From UMGS1975 sp959600905 (GTDB lineage Bacteria; Bacillota; Clostridia; Christensenellales; QAND01), in assembly GCA_959600905.1 (NCBI GenBank), contig CAUGNO010000001.1:248001-312000 (forward strand): a stretch of DNA of 64,000 bases, in the 5' to 3' direction. The position numbers and the translations under genes are program-made. The stretch's first letter is position 1, and the number at the start of each line of letters is the position of its first letter. This document shows positions 7,680-17,226 of this stretch, piece by piece. The notes under the pieces are model-generated. The model was not told the origin of the DNA. It was given only the letters and a program-made list of their open reading frames with translations, and did not search any database.

Positions 7680-9152
7680 ATGCAAGCATATGAAATGACC
7701 ATCAAAGAATTGCAGGCAGCTCTCCGGGAGAAAAAAATTTCCGCTTCCGAGGCAATGCAAAGCTATCAAGGACGAGTCGCGGATGTAGACCCTCTGGTGC
7801 AGGGCTATATCAGCCTAAATCCCCAGACGGCTGAAAAGCAGGCCGTCCGTGCACAGCAACGGCTGGACGACCGCACGGCACAGCCGCTGACAGGCATCCC
7901 TATGGCCATCAAGGACAACCTATGCACAAAAGGCATTGAGACAACGTGCGCTTCCAAGATGTTGGAAAACTTTGTGCCCCCTTATACGGCCACAGCGGTT
8001 GAAAAACTATTCAATCAGGATGCGGTGATGTTAGGCAAGGCAAACATGGATGAGTTTGCCATGGGTTCTTCTACGGAAACCTCCTATTTTTTTGAAACGA
8101 AAAACCCCCATGATCTCAATCGTGTACCGGGTGGCAGCAGCGGCGGCAGCGCAGCCATCGTAGCCTCCGGTATGGCGGCCTTTGCCCTGGGTACGGATAC
8201 AGGCGGCTCCATCCGCCAGCCCGCTTCGCTCTGCGGTGTTGTTGGCTTCAAGCCTACCTATGGCATGGTTTCCCGTTATGGGCTGATTGCCTTTGCCTCT
8301 TCGCTGGATCAAATCGGCGTTTTTTCCCATACTGTGGAGGATTGCGCTGTCGTCATGGACGCCATTGCTGGCCCGGATGCTAAGGATTCTACTTCCATGC
8401 AGCAGGCTGCGCCTAAGTTCGAATCTTCTTTGACCGGAGATATCAAGGGGATAAAAATCGGGATACCGCAGGAGTATTTCGGGCAGGGCGTAACCCAGCA
8501 GGTTCGCGAGGCAGTACAAAAGGCCGCGCGTGATCTGGAATCGCTGGGGGCCATCGTAGAGCCCTGCTCGCTGCCTTTGACGCAATATGGGCTTCCCACC
8601 TACTATCTATTGGCCTGTGCAGAAGCAAGCAGCAACCTGGCCCGGTATGACGGCGTGCGTTACGGCTTCCGGGCCGAAGAGGCAGAAAGCTTTGAGGATA
8701 TGCTGATCCGTACCCGTACCGAAGGATTTGGCGATGAGGTAAAACGCCGCATTATGCTGGGCGCTTTCGTGCTATCCGCCGGCTACTATGATGCGTATTA
8801 TAAAAAGGCGCTGGCTTCCCGTGCGCTGATCAAACGGGATTTTAGAAAAGCCTTTGAAACCTATGATTTACTGTTGACGCCCACTTCCCCGAACGTTGCC
8901 TGGGAAATGGGAGAGGTGACCGATCCGCTGGCCATGTATGCCGCTGATGTGTGTACAGTTGCAGTCAACATCGCAGGGCTGCCCGGCCTTTCCGTTCCCT
9001 GCGGTAAGGATGAGGATGGCATGCCCATTGGCCTACAGCTGATCGGCGCACATTATCAGGATGCCAAAGTTCTCAACGCCGGCCATGCCTACCAGCAGAA
9101 TTTCGGCCAATCGATGATTCGTCCGGTTTGCCAAAAAGGAGGCGCGAAATGA
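7680..9152 (+). CDS. gatA: Glutamyl-tRNA(Gln) amidotransferase subunit A
   Basis: A 490-residue amidase-signature enzyme that releases ammonia from glutamine for the GatCAB complex. The Ser-cisSer-Lys triad is visible: K78 in PMAIKDNL, S153 in VPGGSSGGSA and the nucleophile S177 in GTDTGGSIRQPAS. The C-terminal block GLPGLSVPCG...GLQLIGAHYQD is typical. AAGGAGG lies 6 bases before the ATG. The stop codon overlaps the gatB start (ATGA), so translation is coupled. Confidence 0.97.
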   Translation: MQAYEMTIKELQAALREKKISASEAMQSYQGRVADVDPLVQGYISLNPQTAEKQAVRAQQRLDDRTAQPLTGIPMAIKDNLCTKGIETTCASKMLENFVPPYTATAVEKLFNQDAVMLGKANMDEFAMGSSTETSYFFETKNPHDLNRVPGGSSGGSAAIVASGMAAFALGTDTGGSIRQPASLCGVVGFKPTYGMVSRYGLIAFASSLDQIGVFSHTVEDCAVVMDAIAGPDAKDSTSMQQAAPKFESSLTGDIKGIKIGIPQEYFGQGVTQQVREAVQKAARDLESLGAIVEPCSLPLTQYGLPTYYLLACAEASSNLARYDGVRYGFRAEEAESFEDMLIRTRTEGFGDEVKRRIMLGAFVLSAGYYDAYYKKALASRALIKRDFRKAFETYDLLLTPTSPNVAWEMGEVTDPLAMYAADVCTVAVNIAGLPGLSVPCGKDEDGMPIGLQLIGAHYQDAKVLNAGHAYQQNFGQSMIRPVCQKGGAK

Positions 9153-10579
9153 AATTCGAAACCGTCATTGGCCTAGAAATTCATGTGGAATTGGCCACCA
9201 AGACAAAGATATTCTGTAACTGCGAAAATGTGTTCGGCGGCGAGGAAAATACCCATTGCTGCCCTGTATGCCTCGGATTGCCCGGCAGCTTGCCCGTGAT
9301 GAATCAATCGGTGGTGGATTATGCGGCAAGGGTGGGCCTGGCCTTGGGGTGCGAGGTAGCGCCCGTCAGCTATATGGACCGCAAAAACTATCATTATCCC
9401 GATCTGCCAAAGGGCTATCAGATTTCTCAGCGTGGCGTGCCCATCTGCTCCGGCGGCCAGCTAAACCTAGTCGATGAAGACGGCACACCTTTTACCATCG
9501 GCTTTACCGAGATTCATATGGAAGAGGATGCAGGCAAGCTGGTTCACCTGCCCAAGCAGGCCGCCAGCCGCGCAGACTACAACCGTGCCGCCGTACCGCT
9601 GATTGAAATCGTGACCGATCCGGATTTTCGCTCCGCCTCCCAGGTCTGCACCTTTTTGCAGGCTCTCAGAGAATTGTTGATTTCCCTTGACGTTTCGGAT
9701 TGCAAAATGCAGGAAGGCTCTATGCGCTGCGATGTAAATCTGTCTTTGCGGGAAGAAGGAAGCACAGAATACGGTACGCGCTGCGAAATGAAAAACCTGA
9801 ATTCCTTCCGTGCCGTTACCCGTGCCATTGCATACGAGGCGCGCCGGCAGACAGAGTTGTTGGAAAAAGGCGAGAAGGTTATCCAGCAGACATTGCGCTG
9901 GGATGACGATCTAGGCAAAACCTATGCCATGCGTGATAAAGAGGACAGCCAGGATTATCGTTACTTCCCTGAGCCGGATCTGCCCCCTATTGTCATTTCC
10001 GCCGAGCACATGCAGGAACTCAAGGATAGCCTGCCGGAGCTGCCGCAGGCCCGCAGCCAGAGATACGAGGCTTTGGGCTTGGCCAGCCAAGAAGCGCGGC
10101 TATTGGCCAATACCGCTTGGATGACTACATTGATGGATGGTGCGCTAACCCAAAAGGCGGATGCAAAAATTGCCGCCAACTGGCTGATCGGCCCCATGGC
10201 CAGCCTGTGGAACGAGCATGCCGCCCAGGAGGAGCCGCTTCCCTTCACAGGAGAGCAGTACGGTGCTTTTGTACAGCTCATCACCGGTAATAAAATCAAT
10301 TCCTCCGGTGCTAAGACCGTGCTGGAAGCGATGGTGGAAACCGGCAAGGATCCGGATGCCATTGTAAAAGAAAAAAATCTGGCACAGATGGAGGATACCG
10401 ACGCCCTTTTACAGGTAGCTAAAGAGGTCGTTGCGGAAAACCAGGATACTGTAGAGGCATATCTCGGCGGCCGGGAAAAGGCCTTTGCCAGCCTGATCGG
10501 CGCCGCCATGAAAAAAACACGCGGCAAGGCCAACCCCAAAGTAATTCGTCAGTTGATCTTGGACCTAATCCAAAAATAA
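9149..10579 (+). CDS. gatB: Aspartyl/glutamyl-tRNA(Asn/Gln) amidotransferase subunit B
   Basis: A 476-residue GatB that activates the misacylated tRNA with ATP and transfers ammonia received from GatA. It starts MKFETVIGLEIHVEL, carries the catalytic cradle with CPVCLGLPGSLPV and NYHYPDLPKGYQISQ, and ends with the YqeY-like helical tail that binds the tRNA elbow (GAAMKKTRGKANPKVI). The ATG at 9149 overlaps the gatA stop by 4 bases and has AAGGAGG 6 bases upstream within gatA. A terminator follows at once. Confidence 0.97.
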   Translation: MKFETVIGLEIHVELATKTKIFCNCENVFGGEENTHCCPVCLGLPGSLPVMNQSVVDYAARVGLALGCEVAPVSYMDRKNYHYPDLPKGYQISQRGVPICSGGQLNLVDEDGTPFTIGFTEIHMEEDAGKLVHLPKQAASRADYNRAAVPLIEIVTDPDFRSASQVCTFLQALRELLISLDVSDCKMQEGSMRCDVNLSLREEGSTEYGTRCEMKNLNSFRAVTRAIAYEARRQTELLEKGEKVIQQTLRWDDDLGKTYAMRDKEDSQDYRYFPEPDLPPIVISAEHMQELKDSLPELPQARSQRYEALGLASQEARLLANTAWMTTLMDGALTQKADAKIAANWLIGPMASLWNEHAAQEEPLPFTGEQYGAFVQLITGNKINSSGAKTVLEAMVETGKDPDAIVKEKNLAQMEDTDALLQVAKEVVAENQDTVEAYLGGREKAFASLIGAAMKKTRGKANPKVIRQLILDLIQK

Positions 10580-10586
10580 GCATAAT

Positions 10587-10617
10587 AAAAGGAGGGTTTA
10601 AACGCCCTCCTTTTTGT
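10587..10617 (+). terminator. Rho-independent terminator of gatCAB
   Basis: AAAAGGAGGG pairs with CCCTCCTTTTT around TTTAAACG, followed by the T run. Confidence 0.9.
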
Positions 10618-10749
10618 ATTGTTGAAAATCGTTATATTGTAAGCTGACTTTTTTATCCTATTTACGATTTATGTTCAATTGTCAACCATTCAATAAATAT
10701 ATGTAAATTATTTTCGAGATCAAGCAGAGATCTCGTCCATGTGTATTTT

Positions 10750-11523
10750 CTATGCTTGGATGCCATCCAGCCGCATAGGAATCCCCTGCTGATCCAAGTA
10801 CTTTTTCAGTGTACCGATCTGTAAATGCCCAAAATGAAATAACGATGCTGCAAGCATTGCATCTGCGCCTGCCCGGGCCGCTTGGGCAAAATGCTCCATC
10901 GTACCCGCTCCGCCGGACGCGATCAGCGGCACTTTGCAAATTTTAGACGCCTGCTCGAGAACAGGCAGATCAAATCCCTGCATGGAACCGTCGGCGTCCA
11001 TGCTAGTGAGCAAGATCTCCCCCGCCCCTCGCTTTTGCACCTCATACAGCCACTCCATAGCATCCAGCCCTGTATTGATACGCCCCCCATGAATGTACAC
11101 ATCCCAGCCATCCCTATCCTGACAGCGCTTTACATCGATGGATACAACGATACACTGGCTCCCAAAGCGCATGGCGCCTTCCTCTATCAGCTCCGGCGTT
11201 TGCACGGCAGGCGAATTGAGGGATATTTTATCCGCCCCACGGCGCAGCACCTCTCGGATGGTGTCGATATCACGGATCCCGCCGCCTACGGTAAAGGGAA
11301 TGAACACCTGCTCTGCCGTGCGCTCTACGACATCAAACATCGTGCTTCTGCCTTCGTGCGTAGCGTTGATATCCAAAAAGGTGATCTCATCTGCGCCCAG
11401 TTGGCTGTAACGCCGCGCCGTTTCTACTGGGTCGCCGGCATCTCGGATGTTTTCAAATTGAATGCCTTTGACTACGCGGCCATCTCGTATATCCAGGCAA
11501 GGAATGATTCTTTTTTTCAGCAT
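10750..11523 (-). CDS. hisF: Imidazole glycerol phosphate synthase, cyclase subunit
   Basis: A 257-residue (beta/alpha)8 barrel that cyclises PRFAR plus ammonia into imidazole glycerol phosphate and AICAR. The catalytic aspartates are at the canonical places, D11 (PCLDI) and D130 (VSIDV); phosphate loops GGGIR near 81 and ASGGAG near 224 are intact. ATG at 11523 has AAGGGAG 7 bases upstream and overlaps the hisH stop by 7 bases. No other his gene is present; the neighbours are gatB and purA. A short inverted repeat at 10715-10735 downstream lacks a T run and is not counted as a terminator. Confidence 0.95.
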   Translation of the reverse strand: MLKKRIIPCLDIRDGRVVKGIQFENIRDAGDPVETARRYSQLGADEITFLDINATHEGRSTMFDVVERTAEQVFIPFTVGGGIRDIDTIREVLRRGADKISLNSPAVQTPELIEEGAMRFGSQCIVVSIDVKRCQDRDGWDVYIHGGRINTGLDAMEWLYEVQKRGAGEILLTSMDADGSMQGFDLPVLEQASKICKVPLIASGGAGTMEHFAQAARAGADAMLAASLFHFGHLQIGTLKKYLDQQGIPMRLDGIQA

Positions 11524-12137
11524 TGTTCTGCTCCCTTCAGCGCCAAGAAATTGCGCAGAATCTGCATCCCGTTGTCTCCGCTTTTTTCCGGATGAAATTG
11601 ACAACCGTAAATATTATCTTGGTGAACAGCACAGGCAAATGGAATTTCATATTCCGTAATACCGCTGACATATGGCCTTTCTATCTGCTGGGCACAGTAG
11701 CTATGCACAAAATAAACAGAAAACTCCTTAGGCAGACCGGCAAACATTTCTTCATCCCTATTTTCCACGCTATTCCAACCCATATGCGGCACCTTTTCCC
11801 GTATGGCAAATTTTGTAATTTTCCCAGGGATCAGCCCTAAGCCTTGCTGCCATCCGCCCTCTGTGCTGGATTCAAACAACAGCTGCATGCCCAAGCAAAT
11901 TCCCATCAGAGGCGTTCCTTTTCCAACAGCCGCTTGTATGGCCTGTACCAATCCCCGCCTGGACAATTCTGCCATCGCATCTCCAAAGGCCCCTACGCCG
12001 GGTAAAATCAGCTTTTGCGCCGTTCGTATTTCCTCAGCATCCTGTGATAATTTTGGCTGCGCATCCAAAAAAGAAAGCGCTTTCTGCACGCTGTGCAGAT
12101 TGCCCATGCCATAATCAATGACCACAACCTCTTGCAT
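11517..12137 (-). CDS. hisH: Imidazole glycerol phosphate synthase, glutaminase subunit
   Basis: A 206-residue class I glutamine amidotransferase that feeds ammonia to HisF. The triad is visible: C81 in MGICLGMQ, and H182 and E184 in QFHPEKS. The N-terminal VIDYGMGNLHSV and LPGVGAFGDAM are HisH signatures. The ATG at 12137 has GAGGAGG 7 bases upstream. It is transcribed divergently from purA. One product of the HisHF reaction is AICAR, a purine intermediate, which may explain the location. Confidence 0.95.
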   Translation of the reverse strand: MQEVVVIDYGMGNLHSVQKALSFLDAQPKLSQDAEEIRTAQKLILPGVGAFGDAMAELSRRGLVQAIQAAVGKGTPLMGICLGMQLLFESSTEGGWQQGLGLIPGKITKFAIREKVPHMGWNSVENRDEEMFAGLPKEFSVYFVHSYCAQQIERPYVSGITEYEIPFACAVHQDNIYGCQFHPEKSGDNGMQILRNFLALKGAEQC

Positions 12138-12288
12138 TGCTCTGCCTCCTCAACGGATGATACCACACTATAACACTTTATCACAATAGTGTAAAGAAGT
12201 TTTTGCTATTTCTTTTATGAATTGCATTCACAACAATTTCCTGGCGCGAATTTGTGAATTTACAATGGAAAAAAGGTCGGTTTTAGAC

Positions 12289-12294
12289 TATAAT
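12289..12294 (+). promoter_or_regulatory. Probable -10 box of the purA operon
   Basis: A perfect TATAAT stands 54 bases before purA, but the hexamer at the right distance (TGGAAA) is a poor -35, which would suit an activated or repressed promoter. No guanine riboswitch core was found. Confidence 0.45.
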
Positions 12295-12347
12295 ATTTCT
12301 GTTATAAACAAAACTGTGTTTCCGCAGTTCCTTTAGGAGGAAACCAT

Positions 12348-13625
12348 ATGTCTGTTACAGCCATCGTTGGCATCAACTGGGGAGATGAGGGCAAGGGCCG
12401 CATGGTGGATTATTTATCCGAATCCTATGAGGTCGTTGTTCGGTATCAGGGCGGCAACAATGCCGGCCATACTGTCATCAATGAATTTGGTAAATTTGCG
12501 TTGAATCTTCTCCCCTCCGGGATCTTTCGTCCGGGAACCATTAACATTTTAGGACCCGGCACCGTCATCGATTTGGAACACCTTTGCGGAGAGATCGGGC
12601 GGCTCCAAAAGGCTGGCGTTTCCATTTCTCCGGAGAATTTATACATTTCCGACAGGGCTATGATCTGCATGCCCTTCCATCGCTGGCAGGATCAAATGGA
12701 GGAGGACAGGCTGGGGGCCGCGCAATACGGCTCCACACGCCGCGGCATCTCCCCCGTATATGGGGATAAGGCCATGAAAAAGACGCTGCAGATGGGCGAT
12801 TTATTTTATCCAGAATCGCTGCATGAGCATCTGTACCGCCTTGTGGATTGGAAAAACGCGCTGCTGGGCAGTGCATATCACTGCGAAGCGATCTCCATGG
12901 AGCAGATGCAGGCCTGGCTGGATACCTACGGCAGCGTTTTAAAGCCGTATATAACGGACGTAGGCCAGGTGCTGCACGAAGCGTTGTCCTGTGGCAAAAA
13001 TGTTTTGATGGAAGCGCAGCTAGGGGCGTTAAGGGATCTGGACTACGGCATTTATCCCTATACCTCCTCTTCTTCCCCGTTGGCCGGGTATGCACCCATC
13101 GGCTGCGGGCTGCCCAGCATCAAGCTGGACAAGGTAGTCGGTGTGGTCAAGGCCTATTCCTCCTGTGTGGGGGCTGGCCCGTTCGTCGGAGAATTGGACG
13201 GCGCTGAAGGGGATGCGCTGCGCGAAGCCGGCGGAGAATACGGCGCAGCTACCGGGCGCCCACGCAGGGTTGCGTATTTTGACTTGGTCGCCACAAAGCA
13301 CGGCATTGAGCTGCAAGGGGCCAGCGACATCGCGTTGACAAAGATGGATGTGTTGAGCCATATGCCCAGCATCCCCGTGATTCGTGCTTACAAGGTGGAT
13401 GGCAAGGAAATAACACGCTTCCCCGCTACGCAGCTGCTAGATCGGGCTGAACCTGTGTATGAAACGCTGCCAGGCTGGCAATGTGAGATTAGCCACATCC
13501 GTAAGTTTGAAGATTTGCCCCAAGCGGCGCAGGATTATGTCCTGTATGCGGAAAGGCAGCTGGGCGTCTTTATCAAATATGTTTCCGTGGGACCGGAACG
13601 TGAACAAATCATCATCCGTGGATGA
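12348..13625 (+). CDS. purA: Adenylosuccinate synthetase
   Basis: A 425-residue GTP-dependent enzyme joining IMP and aspartate to form adenylosuccinate, the first step to AMP. Signatures are INWGDEGKGR near the N-terminus (catalytic Asp and P loop), GGNNAGHTV with the catalytic His, QYGSTRRGISPVYGDK (a variant of the usual GTTGRGIGP motif), and KLDKVVGVVKAYSSCVGAGP. The variant region suggests the purA subfamily seen in some anaerobes. AGGAGG lies 6-7 bases before the ATG. It opens the nucleotide operon and is divergent from hisH. Confidence 0.93.
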   Translation: MSVTAIVGINWGDEGKGRMVDYLSESYEVVVRYQGGNNAGHTVINEFGKFALNLLPSGIFRPGTINILGPGTVIDLEHLCGEIGRLQKAGVSISPENLYISDRAMICMPFHRWQDQMEEDRLGAAQYGSTRRGISPVYGDKAMKKTLQMGDLFYPESLHEHLYRLVDWKNALLGSAYHCEAISMEQMQAWLDTYGSVLKPYITDVGQVLHEALSCGKNVLMEAQLGALRDLDYGIYPYTSSSSPLAGYAPIGCGLPSIKLDKVVGVVKAYSSCVGAGPFVGELDGAEGDALREAGGEYGAATGRPRRVAYFDLVATKHGIELQGASDIALTKMDVLSHMPSIPVIRAYKVDGKEITRFPATQLLDRAEPVYETLPGWQCEISHIRKFEDLPQAAQDYVLYAERQLGVFIKYVSVGPEREQIIIRG

Positions 13626-13653
13626 ACGAAACAATTTGTGGAGGGATTATCTT

Positions 13654-14361
13654 ATGAGCGAACTTTTGTATGAAGGAAAAGCCAAACAAGTTTTTGCAAC
13701 CGAAGACCCAAACGTCGTCATGGTTCATTATAAGGATGATGCGACGGCGCAAAACGGCCTGAAAAAAGGTACGATCGTCGGCAAGGGCGTAATCAACAAC
13801 CGCATGAGCAACGCCATGTTTCAAATGCTGGAGGAAAAGGGCATTCCCACGCACTATGTCAAAGAGCTAAACGACCGCGATACGCTGGTAAAGCATGTGA
13901 AGATCGTGCCGTTGGAGGTCATCGTGCGCAACATTGCCGCCGGTTCCCTGGCGGAGCGCTTGGGCGTGCCAGAAGGTACCAAGATGGCTTCTACAGTATT
14001 GGAGTTTTGCTATAAAAATGATGACTTGGGCGACCCGATCGTCAATGAATACCATATCCGCGCCGTTGGACTGGCTTCTGATGAGGATGTAAAGACCATT
14101 TCAGAGATGGCGCTAAAGATCAACGAGCTTTTACAGGAGCGCTTGCAGCAGGCGCATATGATCTTGGTGGACTTTAAACTGGAATTTGGCAAGCTGCCAG
14201 ACGGCACCGTGATCCTAGCGGACGAAATTTCGCCAGATACCTGCCGCCTGTGGGACGACAAAACCGGCGAAAAGCTGGATAAGGACCGTTTCCGCCGCGA
14301 CCTGGGCAAGACCGAGGAAGCATACCAAGAAGTAATGCACCGTTTGGGGTTGGATAAATAA
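13654..14361 (+). CDS. purC: SAICAR synthetase
   Basis: A 235-residue phosphoribosylaminoimidazole-succinocarboxamide synthase (CAIR + aspartate + ATP to SAICAR). It starts LLYEGKAKQVFAT, carries IPLEV-type VPLEVIVRNIAAGS near residue 88 and LVDFKLEFG followed by ADEISPDTCRLWD, the metal and nucleotide site. ATG at 13654 has GGAGGG 8 bases upstream; an in-frame extension into purA was rejected for lack of a binding site. It ends 1 base before purF. Confidence 0.96.
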   Translation: MSELLYEGKAKQVFATEDPNVVMVHYKDDATAQNGLKKGTIVGKGVINNRMSNAMFQMLEEKGIPTHYVKELNDRDTLVKHVKIVPLEVIVRNIAAGSLAERLGVPEGTKMASTVLEFCYKNDDLGDPIVNEYHIRAVGLASDEDVKTISEMALKINELLQERLQQAHMILVDFKLEFGKLPDGTVILADEISPDTCRLWDDKTGEKLDKDRFRRDLGKTEEAYQEVMHRLGLDK

Positions 14362-14362
14362 C

Positions 14363-15784
14363 ATGGATCAGCTACGTGAAGAATGCGGCGTTTTCGGCGT
14401 CTACAACCAATCTGAAATGGACAGCGCGCATATGGGCTATTTTGCTCTTCAGGCTTTACAGCATCGCGGCCAGGACGGCTGTGGCATGGCAGCCTCCAAC
14501 GGCGGCCCTGCACAGCTGATTAAAAACATCGGTCTTGTGACGGATGTTTTCCAGCATGATGGCTTGGGGCCGCTGATGGGCAAAAAACTGCTCATTGGCC
14601 ATGTGCGCTATGCTACCAGCGGCGCCACCAACGTATTGAATACCCAGCCCCTGCTGATGAAATTCCAGGGAGGGTTCTTAGCGCTGGCGCATAACGGCCA
14701 CTTGGTCAACGCCCCTGCCCTGAGCCGATATCTCAGGGAGGACGGCGTTCTGTTTCAAACAGACATGGATACCGAGTTGATCGCCCATCTGATTTCCCGT
14801 TCCCGCGCCAAATCCATGCCGGATCGCATCAAGGAAATGATGGAATGCGTTTACGGCTCCTATGCGCTGGTGCTGATGACGCGGACGCACGTTTATGGCG
14901 TGCGTGATCCTTGGGGGATTCGCCCGTTGTGCATCGGCAAATTGGGCGATACCTATATGGTGGCTTCGGAATCCTGTGCTTTTGATGTTTTGGGGGCTGA
15001 ATTTGTCCGCGATGTGGAGCCGGGCGAAATTATCTCCATTGGCAAAGAAGGCATTCAAAGCTACCGTACCCCTGTGCGCGAAAACCACGGAACATGTTTG
15101 TTTGAATATGTCTACTTTGCCCGGCCGGACAGCGTGATTGACGGCATTCCGGTATACCAAGCACGCCGCCGGGCCGGCCAGATGCTGGCCAGCGTGCAGC
15201 AGGTGGATGCGGACATTGTCGCCGGCGTGCCGGACAGCGCCATCGCGGCCGCGCAGGGTTACGCGGAGGCCAGCGGCATTCCCTATGGCGATGTTTTGGT
15301 AAAAAACCGTTACATCGGCCGTACCTTTATCACGCCCAAACAGCAGGCACGCGAATTGGCTGTACGCTTAAAACTCAGCGTTTTGAAAAAACAGGTGGCC
15401 GGCAAGCGAGTCTTGCTGGTAGACGACTCTATCGTGCGCGGTACCAACAGCATCATCATTGCGCGTATGCTACGGGATGCCGGGGCCAAGGAAGTGCATA
15501 TGCGCATCTCTTCCCCGCCGGTAAAATTTCCCTGTTTATTTGGCATCAATACACCGACGAGCAAGCATTTAATCGGCGCTCAACAATCGGTAGAGGATCT
15601 GCGCAAGAGCCTTGGGCTGGATTCCCTCGCCTATCTGGATCTGCCGCTTTTGGAGCAAGCTGTCAGCGATTATAACCAAGGGTACTGCACTGCCTGCTTT
15701 GACGGCAACTATCCGATGGATATCCATAAATGTAAGAACTGTGTTTCCATACTCAAAAAAATTAAAAAGGAGCGCCAAAGATGA
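14363..15784 (+). CDS. purF: Amidophosphoribosyltransferase
   Basis: A 473-residue enzyme for the committed step of purine synthesis (PRPP + glutamine to phosphoribosylamine). A seven-residue propeptide (MDQLREE) precedes the nucleophile Cys8 in ECGVFGVY. The PRPP loop is VLLVDDSIVRGTN. Four Cys residues expected for a Bacillus-type 4Fe-4S cluster are present (in TCLFEYVYF, FPCLFG and YCTACFDG), so the enzyme is probably oxygen sensitive. It starts 1 base after the purC stop and overlaps purB by 4 bases. Confidence 0.96.
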   Translation: MDQLREECGVFGVYNQSEMDSAHMGYFALQALQHRGQDGCGMAASNGGPAQLIKNIGLVTDVFQHDGLGPLMGKKLLIGHVRYATSGATNVLNTQPLLMKFQGGFLALAHNGHLVNAPALSRYLREDGVLFQTDMDTELIAHLISRSRAKSMPDRIKEMMECVYGSYALVLMTRTHVYGVRDPWGIRPLCIGKLGDTYMVASESCAFDVLGAEFVRDVEPGEIISIGKEGIQSYRTPVRENHGTCLFEYVYFARPDSVIDGIPVYQARRRAGQMLASVQQVDADIVAGVPDSAIAAAQGYAEASGIPYGDVLVKNRYIGRTFITPKQQARELAVRLKLSVLKKQVAGKRVLLVDDSIVRGTNSIIIARMLRDAGAKEVHMRISSPPVKFPCLFGINTPTSKHLIGAQQSVEDLRKSLGLDSLAYLDLPLLEQAVSDYNQGYCTACFDGNYPMDIHKCKNCVSILKKIKKERQR

Positions 15785-17205
15785 ATGACACATATCAAAG
15801 CCCATTCAATGCGCGGTATGCCAGCGCAGAAATGAGCCGTCTCTTCTCCCCGGATATGCGGTATACCACTTGGCGCAAGCTGTGGGTCGCTTTGGCGGAG
15901 TCTGAAATGGAGCTAGGGCTACCCATTACGCAGGCACAGGTGGATGCGCTGAAAGCGCATATTGAGCCCATCGATTATGAAGTGGTAGCCGCCAAAGAAA
16001 AGGAGATTCGCCATGACGTGATGGCACATGTCTATGCCTATGGGCAGGATGCGCCGGAAGCCAAAGGCATCATCCATCTGGGCGCTACCAGCTGTTATGT
16101 AACGGACAATGCGGATCTTATCATCTATCGTGAAGCGCTACGCCTGGTACGCGGCAAGCTTTTGGCTGTGGTGGAGCGCCTAAGCCGCTTTGCCCTGGCC
16201 TACCAGGACATGCCGCAACTGGGCTATACGCATTTACAGCCCGCTCAGCTGGTCACCGTCGGCAAGCGCGCCACGCTATGGATCCAAGAGCTGATGATGG
16301 ACCTGGACGAGCTAGACTGTTGCCTGGCCAGCTTTAAGCTGCTTGGCTGCAAAGGAACAACGGGCACACAGGCCAGCTTTATGGATTTATTTGAAAACGA
16401 TGAGGAGAAATGTAAACAGCTGGATGCTAAGATTTGTCAGAAGATGGGCTTTGAATCCTCCTTCCCTGTATCCGGGCAGACCTATCCACGTAAGTTTGAT
16501 AGCCGTATTTTAAGCACGCTGTCCTCCATTGCGCAGTCCGCCAGCAAATTTGCCAACGACCTTCGCCTGCTTCAGCATATGCGGGAGGTAGAAGAACCCT
16601 TTGAAAAAAGCCAGGTTGGCTCTTCAGCGATGGCGTATAAGCGCAACCCCATGCGCAGCGAACGCATCTGTTCGATGGCCCGCCATGTGATTGCCCTGGC
16701 GATGGATCCGCCCATGACGGCATCTGTGCAGTGGATGGAGCGGACGCTGGATGATTCGGCCAACCGCCGCATCTGTATGCCGGAGGCGTTTTTGTCCATC
16801 GATGCCGTATTGGAATTGTACGCCAACATCGCAGATGGAATGGTGGTGTATCCTCAGATGATCCAGCGCCATGTAGAGGAGCAGCTTCCCTTTATGGCTA
16901 CGGAAAATATTTTGATGGAGGCTGTCAAGCATGGCGGTGACCGCCAAGAGCTGCATGAAAAGCTGCGTGTACATTCGCAGGCGGCGGCCGCAGTGGTAAA
17001 GGGCGAAGGCAAGCCAAACGATCTGTTAGAGCGCATTGCTGCAGACCCTGCGTTTGGCCTTACATTGTCTCAGCTGCAAGAGGTCATGGATGCTCGCCTG
17101 TATATTGGGCGCTGCCCCAACCAGGTCGTGGAATTTATTCAGGAACAGGTACTGCCGCGCTTGTCCGGTGCGGCCCAAGGCCCAATCGGGCAGATTCGTG
17201 TATAA
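15781..17205 (+). CDS. purB: Adenylosuccinate lyase
   Basis: A 474-residue fumarase/aspartase-superfamily enzyme acting twice in purine synthesis (SAICAR to AICAR, adenylosuccinate to AMP). The signature loop GSSAMAYKRNPMRSERI is at about residues 280-296, TSCYVTDNAD near 102 and the catalytic His region GYTHLQPAQ near 149. AAGGAG stands 8 bases before the ATG, which overlaps the purF stop as ATGA. Confidence 0.96.
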   Translation: MNDTYQSPFNARYASAEMSRLFSPDMRYTTWRKLWVALAESEMELGLPITQAQVDALKAHIEPIDYEVVAAKEKEIRHDVMAHVYAYGQDAPEAKGIIHLGATSCYVTDNADLIIYREALRLVRGKLLAVVERLSRFALAYQDMPQLGYTHLQPAQLVTVGKRATLWIQELMMDLDELDCCLASFKLLGCKGTTGTQASFMDLFENDEEKCKQLDAKICQKMGFESSFPVSGQTYPRKFDSRILSTLSSIAQSASKFANDLRLLQHMREVEEPFEKSQVGSSAMAYKRNPMRSERICSMARHVIALAMDPPMTASVQWMERTLDDSANRRICMPEAFLSIDAVLELYANIADGMVVYPQMIQRHVEEQLPFMATENILMEAVKHGGDRQELHEKLRVHSQAAAAVVKGEGKPNDLLERIAADPAFGLTLSQLQEVMDARLYIGRCPNQVVEFIQEQVLPRLSGAAQGPIGQIRV

Positions 17206-17226
17206 AGAGTGGGGAGTAGAAATAAA

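Noticed and set aside
10715..10735. Perfect inverted repeat CGAGATC / GATCTCG after hisF
   Set aside because: Considered as hisF terminator, but no T run follows on either strand; left unassigned.
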